Below, one piece after another: positions 57,720 to 64,000 of a DNA stretch of 64,000 bases. Each line of letters opens with the position of its first letter. The first letter of the stretch is position 1. Both the position numbers and the translations under genes were made by a program. The notes beneath the pieces are model-generated. The model worked only from the letters and a program-made list of their open reading frames with translations. It was not told where the DNA came from and did not search any database. The DNA comes from Apium graveolens. Lineage: Eukaryota > Streptophyta > Magnoliopsida > Apiales > Apiaceae. Where the stretch lies: NCBI RefSeq assembly GCF_009905375.1, contig NW_027420757.1, positions 121,007-185,006 on the forward strand. Direction: 5' to 3'.

Positions 57720-58492
57720 ATATTCTCGGGAAGATATACATCATCCAGTTGTATAGTTGTTAGAGCGGGGAAGTTCCAAACTGTTTTCATGGAAATATTA
57801 CATTTGAACAGATGGAGGGTTCTAATAGCTGGAGAAGGAAAACGGAAAGAAAAAGATGGATAATCCCAATCATAGAGACAGAGAGTTTTTAGTTCAGGCA
57901 AGCACGTAAACCAAGAATCTTTAAGCCACGAATCCAAAAATCTGTGTTTTTCAGAATAACGTGGATGCCACAGATGTAGAGTTGCTAAAATAGGTAAATC
58001 CCAATAATCCGATTCGAGTGTACATTCTTCAAGATTTACTCGCAATGTGAGTTTTTCTAAAGACTGAGAGCTGAAAGTGGACAACTTAAAAGGATCATGA
58101 TCATCTAATAATTCAAGACTCAAGGATTGCAGATTGTGATCAAATGCATACTTAATAAACTTATCAACTAAACCCTTAGAGAAGCCTTTATTGCGAACAC
58201 AAAACTTCAATTCCAAAACATTGGATTGGTGGTTTCGATGAGACAAAACATGGCGGATAAACTTTGAAACATTTTTAGGTGAAGAGTTTTCATACCGACC
58301 GAAATTGAGAAAAGGGAGATTAGTCCATACATGCTCCCATCGTTTCGAGAGACCACTGGATTGAACTGCTTGTTTTACATCTAGAAATGAGTAGATTTTA
58401 TGAATCAGTTCATCAGGCAATCGGCTTATTCTGTCTTCTTCTCCAATTTCTACCAATGATATTCTCCATTTCTTTTTTGATCGAGACCCCAT
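57720..58492 (-). pseudogene. F-box/LRR-type gene 2, exon 1, start with F-box
   Basis: Start chosen at 58492 (MGSRSKKKWRIS), because paralogues share it; an upstream in-frame ATG exists at 58519. F-box: EDRISRLPDELIHKIYSFLD and VKQAVQSSGLSKRWEHVWTN, the only complete F-box in the window. LRR-type repeats follow (SLEKLTLRVNLEECTLES, LDSWLKDSWFTCLPELKT, NFPALTTIQLDDVYLPEN) up to copia C. Such proteins act as substrate receptors of SCF ubiquitin ligases; substrate unknown. Apart from copia C this exon is undamaged, so inactivation may be due to that insertion, although downstream exons are also damaged. Confidence 0.88.
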
Positions 58493-59631
58493 TTTACAGA
58501 TCTTTCTGTGACCCTTCACAAGTTATAACGCTTCTGCTTCAAGCGGTGCCACGAAATTTCTTTGCGAGGCCTTCTGTTTCACTGTTCACAAATAGGGCTT
58601 TAGTTTCACAAATAGAAATGCTCACTTGCTCGGCCATGTAACCCGGAGTGAACAAATTGTTTAGCGAATCCCTTAAATTCATATTCGTATTCCAATTCAT
58701 TTAGTTTTTTAAATTAAATTAAATTTGGTATTCGAATTTATTTATTTTTTTCAAATTAATTTTGGGTTTGAATTTCTTGTAATTACTTTTTAATTTTAGA
58801 TGAATTCAAAATATTTCATGTTGCAATTGATTAATAATTTTAGATAAACTTCTTATTAAAATCAATATATATAACCTGATTGTTGTTAAATAATCTGGTT
58901 ATATTTTTTAATAAATAATTTTTTTATGAAAAATAACATACTATTATAAAATATTGTGTTCTTTATTGTTATGTATGTAATGTAACTCATACATAAATAC
59001 ATTCACTTGTTATTGAATCGGACCCTTATCGATCCTATTATTAATCAATCATATTTTTTTCAAAGGATACATATCACTTCGTGGGGTCGTACTCGTAGTC
59101 GGGCTTGCACATCTAGAACATGTATAGGGTTTTAAAAAAAATGTAAATTATGACTTGTTAAAAAATGTCATATATAGATATTATAATTTATAAGTTATTT
59201 AAGTATTTAAATAATTTTACGTACAAATTACTTATAAGTTGATAATGTGTTTGGTTAATAATAAGTGATCGTGAATATAAATTAGAAATTACACACCGGA
59301 AAATTTAATTTTTTAGGAATTCAATTACAAAACAAAAATAGCTTAAAAATGCAAAGCAAAAGATATAAATAGCAGATCCAAAATCTGATATGTTCTTAAA
59401 AGCTCCTCTGCAAAACTAACTTGAAAGGTTGACAAAACAAATGTATATTATTATTAAGTTTAACAAAATATATTTGTAAACAATGATCATGAATTGAGTT
59501 CAAGGCTAAATATTCTAATCATATAAGAAACAATAGAATGTAATATAACCTTGGTACTGACCGATTTTTTATTAATTGACTTGTGTCTTACCGTGTTATA
59601 TCAATCACCAGAAACATCAAACATTGAATAT
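58493..59631. other. AT-rich stretch without recognised genes
   Basis: Upstream region of F-box gene 2 followed by AT-rich DNA. A TATA or other promoter cannot be singled out. No coding frames of note. Confidence 0.5.
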
Positions 59632-60074
59632 CATTACACCATAAACAACCTATTGCAACAACAAAAAATGTTGTTGTAAGTTCAAAATATGTTGCCGGAG
59701 GCCCAAAAAATTCAAAGGCAACACTTTTCTTATGTTGATTTATTTAATGTTACCTTTGGGGTCTATGGCAACACAATCCTACTCTATTCCAACATCACTT
59801 CTTGTGTTGAAGTAGACTGTATATGACAACAATATTATTATCCTTTAGCAACTTAAATCTACGTTGCCTCTGTGTGTAATTTTTGGTAATATGAGAGTAT
59901 GGCCCACATACCCCATCATCATGAACCCAATAATGACAGGTCTGTAATGGTGGGACCCACATACCCCGTAATCATGTACCCCATGATGACCGGTCAGCAA
60001 TAATGGGCCCCACAGTAGGGCCCGCCTGCTGGTTCTAAAATGTGGGCACAATTCAGAGCATCAATTGCACTTTT
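59632..60074. mobile_element. CACTA-like terminal fragment
   Basis: Begins CATTACACCATAAACAACC, related to the CACTACACCATA ends of CACTA-2 and CACTA-3 (one change in CACTA). It is followed by TTGCAACAAC and GGCAACAC repeats and a GC-rich subterminal part (GTGGGACCCACATACCCC, ATGACCGGTCAGCAATAATG). It ends at the LTR of copia D; no second terminus is in the window. Confidence 0.6.
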
Positions 60075-60708
60075 TGTTTACGAATTAAAAGCCTGTCAGA
60101 ACTTAACTGGAAATCAGAACTTACTGAAGACAGGAAGGTATCAGAACTTAAGCCATCAGGACTTACATCAGAACTTAAGTGCGGATACACTTTAGGGATA
60201 AAAAGTGGCTGATTTACAGGAGATGATCTGGATTAAACAAAAGAAGATATGCTTGGAGAGTTAGACAGATAAAGGACTATATTAGATAATCTCTGATTGA
60301 TGTATTTTAGGAAATAGAACATATCATATCAATTAGGAGATATCTTGTAATTATGTAGTATATAAACACAGATTAGGGTTTACACTATATGTGTTATCAT
60401 TCACGAGAATATTATTCATTGTAACCCTAGCAGCTCTTAGTGATGTAGGAGATATCTTGTAATTGTGTAGTATATAAACACAGATTATGGTTTACACTAT
60501 ATGTGTTATCATTCATGAGAATATTATTCATTGTAACCCTAGCAGCTCTTAGTGATATCATACATCACTAAGAGAGTAGATTAAACCTACTGTAACAGAG
60601 TTTGATATATTGAATAAACTTGTTTTCTGTTACATACTTGTGTTCATAATCGAATTGATTGTAGATACTATATTCAACCCTCTTTTATAGTATCATTGAT
60701 ACCTAACA
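60075..60708 (+). repeat. 5' LTR of copia D
   Basis: Ends ACCTAACA two bases before the PBS. The start is less sure: TGTTTACG at 60075 is the nearest TG after the CACTA-like sequence. Homologous to the LTR of copia A. Contains a 112-bp tandem duplication (60335-60446, 60447-60558). Confidence 0.75.
60335..60558 (+). repeat. tandem duplication of the LTR core promoter
   Basis: Two 112-base units, each from AGGAGATATCTTGTAATT to CTCTTAGTGAT and each with a TATATAAA box (60359-60366 and 60471-60478). They differ at only a few positions (AATTATG/AATTGTG, TTAGGG/TTATGG, TCACGAG/TCATGAG), so the duplication is fairly young. Confidence 0.9.
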
Positions 60709-60710
60709 AG

Positions 60711-60722
60711 TGGTATCAGAGC
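60711..60722 (+). promoter_or_regulatory. primer binding site of copia D
   Basis: TGGTATCAGAGC, two bases after the LTR end (CTAACAAG). Confidence 0.9.
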
Positions 60723-60770
60723 CAATATATTAAGCTTACAAACAGTTAAGATCCAAAAAAACAATCAATC

Positions 60771-62097
60771 ATGTCTGATCAATAAAAAACACAAGACCTC
60801 AAGAATCTGCAAAGGTTCAACCCATTCAAACACCGGTAGAAATGAATCCATCAGGGTTCCTATGCTTAGGGTGTCTGAGTACCCTGTATGGAGTGTAAAG
60901 ATGGCCATGTTTCTGGAAACTACAGATCCAGAGTATTTACACAGAATTTATGATGGTCCACACAAGCCCACAAAGCTTTCTATTGTAGTTAAAAATGAGC
61001 CACATAAGATGATTCCCAAAGAAAAGAAAGATCTCACTACTGAAGACATCTCTTCACTAGGAAAAGATGCAAAAGTAAGACACTTGCTTAATAGTGCACT
61101 TGACAATGTCATGTCAAACGGGGTGATTGGATGCAAGACTGCAAAAGAAATCCTGGATGCATTGGAAGTGAGATATCAAGGAACCAATGCGATTAAAAAG
61201 CGTAGAAAGACAATACTCACACAGGAGTATGAGCACTTTGACTCAAACTCTGGTGAGAAAATAACTGATACATATGAAAGATTCTCAAAGCTGTTGAATG
61301 ATCTGTCACTAGTGGATAAGGAATATGATCCACAAGATTCAAATCTTAAATTTCTACTAGCTCTTCCTGAAAAGTGGGATTTGAAAGTTACTACAATTAG
61401 AGACAACTATGAACTTGCTGATATGTCTCTTGATGAAATCTATGGGATGCTCAAGACTCATGAACTTGAGATGGAGCAAAGAAAGAAGAGGCATGGAGGG
61501 AAGTCTAAGACAATTGCTTTAAAGACTGAAGAAAAGCCAATTGTCTCTAGGAAGGCAAAAGAAAAAGGCTCTCATCATCAGTCTGATTCAGAATCATCAG
61601 ATTCTGATGATGATGATTCAGAACCTGAAAATTCATCTGAAGTGGATATTGCTGCAGAGATGATGCAACTGTGCACTTTTATGGTGAAGGGTATCACAAA
61701 GATAACCTACAAGAAATTCAGAAAGGGTAAAAAGTTTTCCAGGAAAGGTGGAAGTTCTAACCAGAAAGGGTTCAGAGAGACTGAAGGCAAAGGAGGAAAG
61801 TCTGACAGAGGAGACAACTCAAATGTCAAATGCTACAATTATGGTGAAAGAGTCCACATCTCTCCTGATTGCAAGAAAGGAAAAGGTGATAAAGGCCAGG
61901 CACTTATCACAAAGAAGAAACATTGGGCAGACATTTCAGAATCTGAAAAAGAGGTGAACTATGCCTTAATGGCAAATGGTGATAGCAGTTCTGATGCTGC
62001 TGATCTAAAGGTACCTCTATCAAATCTTGCTTTTGATACTAGTGATATTACTGAGTTGAGATTATTTATGAAAAACATTTATATTAGCTATAGAGAT
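60771..62097 (+). pseudogene. copia D gag, cut by LTR element E
   Basis: The start region (ATG 60771, MSDQ) has a stop and a frameshift; the open part begins at 60862. UBN2-type gag: FLETTDPEYLHRIYDGPHKP, VRHLLNSALDNVMSNGV, LVDKEYDPQDSNLKFLLALP and DEIYGMLKTHELEMEQ. Knuckle at 61831-61872 has C-x2-Y-x4-H-x4-C, that is, the second cysteine replaced by tyrosine. The frame stops where the LTR of element E enters, after FMKNIYISYRD, the same point in the protein as FISYRDQTL of element A. Confidence 0.87.
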
Positions 62098-63131
62098 TGT
62101 TAGTCCCTTAACAATATAGCAAGAATTACAGAAGGGGGGGTTGAATGGAATTCTTTATCTTTTTCTTGAAATAAAAATGTTCAACTCGATTATAGATATA
62201 TCAGTTTTGATTAGCACAATGCGGAATATAAACTTTAATGAATCAAAACAAGAGTAATTAAAAACAAGAGTCTTTAAAAACTTTCTGGTGGATTTAAACA
62301 ATTCCACCAGAGATATATATTAATATATCGAGAGAACTCTGTGTGCAGAAATGCTCACAGCTGCTTTTACAAGATAGAACAACTAAGAACACAGGAAATG
62401 CTAAAGATAGTGCTTACAAAGATTTCTCTGTGTTTGTTTCTAAGCTAACTTAGTTTTCTTAGTTATTTTATATTTGCTACTCTCTTGGTTTATATATGTT
62501 ACCAAGATTACAAAGTCAAAACAACTGAATAAATATAAAATCTAACAGTCTTGATCTTTGCTGCTTTTCGTCCTCTATGTCCCAGTTAATAGGCTTCCAC
62601 AGTGTTTGTATCCAATCTCGACGGCTGTGTGTCAGCTTTCACTGTTCAACTGATGTTTGAATCTTGATATTATCATCCGTCGACTTTCAGATCATCCGTC
62701 GATGACTTACTTGATCATCCGTCGACTGCTATTTTGAACATCCGTTGTAAGTCATTTGATCATCCGTCGAAGCTTTGTTAAGCATCCGTTGATAGCTATT
62801 TTGGCACTTGACTTCATTTCACTTATACAGAATTACAAGACATTGCTTATGTACAGTTAATCAACCTATTCTGCATATCTAGTTAAAGTCAACATGACTT
62901 ATATGCTACTACAGATTCTGTACAAAGGTGCATACAACACTGTGCTACAAACTTATCATCATATAAGCTACTCACTCGATGGATAATAAATTACTCATCC
63001 GTCGGTACTCAAACTGAGTTATCCATCGGGACTATAATACTTATCCGTCGAGTGCTACATTATTTCACTAAGTAAAATCTACTTAGATGTTTTGTTTAGG
63101 TAATCATCAAGTTCACAACATATTCATAACA
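62098..63131 (-). repeat. 3' LTR of element E (1034 bp)
   Basis: On the minus strand it begins TGTTATGAATATG next to a polypurine tract (TTGGGGGAGAT, 63132-63142) and ends CTAACA at 62098. The left flank GAGAT (62093-62097) is the probable target duplication; its partner would be right of the window. At 62670-63060 there are eleven or so copies of CATCCGTCGA or variants, spaced irregularly. Confidence 0.85.
62670..63060. repeat. CATCCGTCGA repeats in the element E LTR
   Basis: ATCATCCGTCGA, CATCCGTTG and TTATCCGTCGAG variants recur with spacings of about 20-60 bases. Minus strand TCGACGGATGA. The placement in the U3 half parallels the GAGAACTC/ATCGATAAGTCA arrays in the other LTR family. Confidence 0.75.
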
Positions 63132-63322
63132 ATCTCCCCCAATTTATGTCTACTGAAATTGTAGCCATAAATTATTAAGAGACACTTGATGATAACAAAA
63201 CATCCTAAACATATATCTTTAAAGATAAGTAGATAAAACTGAAAGTGCTTCAATTTAAACAAGGTATACAAGGTTTGGCTCACAGTCAATTCAAGATGCT
63301 CCTCTAGCCTGAGCAGATTTTT
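63132..63322. other. element E polypurine tract and 3' untranslated part
   Basis: Polypurine tract at 63132-63142 (minus GGGGGAGAT) followed, going right, by about 180 non-coding bases up to the stop of the 3' ORF. Confidence 0.6.
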
Positions 63323-64000
63323 CTAGTTTCTTGAAGGTTTGGATCTTCTTCCAAGCTTTCTGTTGTTTTCTTCAATTTGATTCTGGAGCTGTCTGTGGAA
63401 TTCTAATTCATCAGATTCTGAGAGATCTAACATTTCTTGCATTTCCAAAAGAGTCTCATTGCTAGAGATACACAATTGGTCTTCTAGTCTGAAGAATCTT
63501 CTCACACCCTTGTCATCCATGAATTCCATCAGCCATTAGGGCCTTAGATGCACTCTTCTCCCTGTGTATGGGATGATAAGAGTTTTGGGTAGTGCATCTT
63601 TGGCTCTAACACTCCTTAGCTCTTCAATCTTCTTCAATACCAATCTTCTTGCAGTTACATTAAACCCAAAGTTTTTCTTGAAGGATGAATAGACTTTGAT
63701 CAACACAGCTTGGCTTTCTTGAAGTATCCTGTGAAGAGGCCACTGAATCTCCCTTCCTCCTTTGTACTTGAATACCAACCTTTCAGGTAGGTTTCTGTAT
63801 GCATCAATTGCCCTTACCTCATCCAACTCCTCCAGATAAAGGTTTAGGTCTGAAAATTCCTTGATGTCACACAAGTACAAGTAGTCTCCCTTGTTGATCT
63901 TGGGTTGAGCTTTGACTACTGCCTTGGATTTGAGAGGTGACAGCTTCACTTTCTTGACTGCCCTTGATTTTGTCCTTCTTGGCTTGGTGAGAATTGGCAA
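63323..64000 (-). pseudogene. element E 3' ORF (uncharacterised), one stop
   Basis: One frame from the right edge to 63323, broken by a single stop at 63536-63538 after RRVHLRP. Segments: a Lys/Arg-rich start (RRTKSRAVKKVKLSPLKSK), LYLEELDEVRAIDAYRNLPE, QWPLHRILQESQAVLIKVYS, FNVTARRLVLKKIEELRS, then MDDKGVRRFFRLEDQLCISS and ELEFHRQLQNQIEENNRK. It lies just upstream of the polypurine tract, where some plant LTR elements carry an extra ORF. No domain is recognised and the function is unknown. The frame may begin outside the window. Confidence 0.6.

Noticed and set aside
59845..60051. Minus-strand 68-residue open frame
   Set aside because: Falls in GC-rich subterminal sequence of a CACTA-like end; low complexity and no similarity.
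1..64000. tRNA or rRNA genes
   Set aside because: No cloverleaf-like A and B boxes or rRNA stretches were noticed on either strand; tRNA-related sequences are only the retroelement primer sites.

Overview
The window looks like repeat-rich nuclear DNA from a flowering plant. It is very AT-rich and has GT-AG splice sites, plant F-box/LRR genes, a plant mobile domain gene, plant Ty1/copia elements primed by initiator tRNA-Met, CACTA elements and a MuDR-like element. The copia gag families resemble those common in asterid eudicots, perhaps Apiaceae, but that placement is a guess. I see no bacterial, organellar, rRNA or tRNA genes, and no protein-coding gene that looks intact from end to end.

Layout. 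1-8141: two nested copia elements, both on the minus strand (A inserted into the RNase H region of B). 8886-27111: block 1, which holds a CACTA end fragment, a decayed MuDR-like transposase gene, a 5'-truncated LTR element, a MATH/coiled-coil-like gene split by a 6.5-kb CACTA element (CACTA-1), an F-box/LRR pseudogene split by a 607-bp TRIM element, and a second F-box/LRR pseudogene. 28289-31358: an F-box/LRR remnant on the plus strand and a transposase-less MULE derivative. 31430-38880: a plant mobile domain gene on the minus strand, broken by a solo LTR and by CACTA-3. 39490-58492: a MULE copy carrying CACTA-2 and then block 2, a rearranged duplicate of block 1 that ends in an F-box/LRR gene split by copia C. 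59632-64000: a CACTA end, copia D, and LTR element E inside the gag of D.

The insertions can be ordered because target-site duplications are visible: TTC for CACTA-1, CTC for CACTA-2, CAT for CACTA-3, CTTGC for the TRIM, ATATT for copia C and GTAAC for the solo LTR. Blocks 1 and 2 share the CACTA-2 insertion and the MULE/LTR junction, so those came before the duplication. CACTA-1, the TRIM and copia C lie in only one block; for copia C the uninterrupted paralogue is present in the other block.

Most notable are CACTA-1, which carries a transposase-associated domain remnant, an LRR receptor kinase fragment and an unidentified spliced exon; a roughly 180-bp tandem repeat with a common core in the interiors of CACTA-1 and CACTA-3, in opposite orientations; and copia C, whose LTRs end in TA...TA rather than TG...CA. 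All boundaries were read by eye; exon limits and diverged element ends are approximate.
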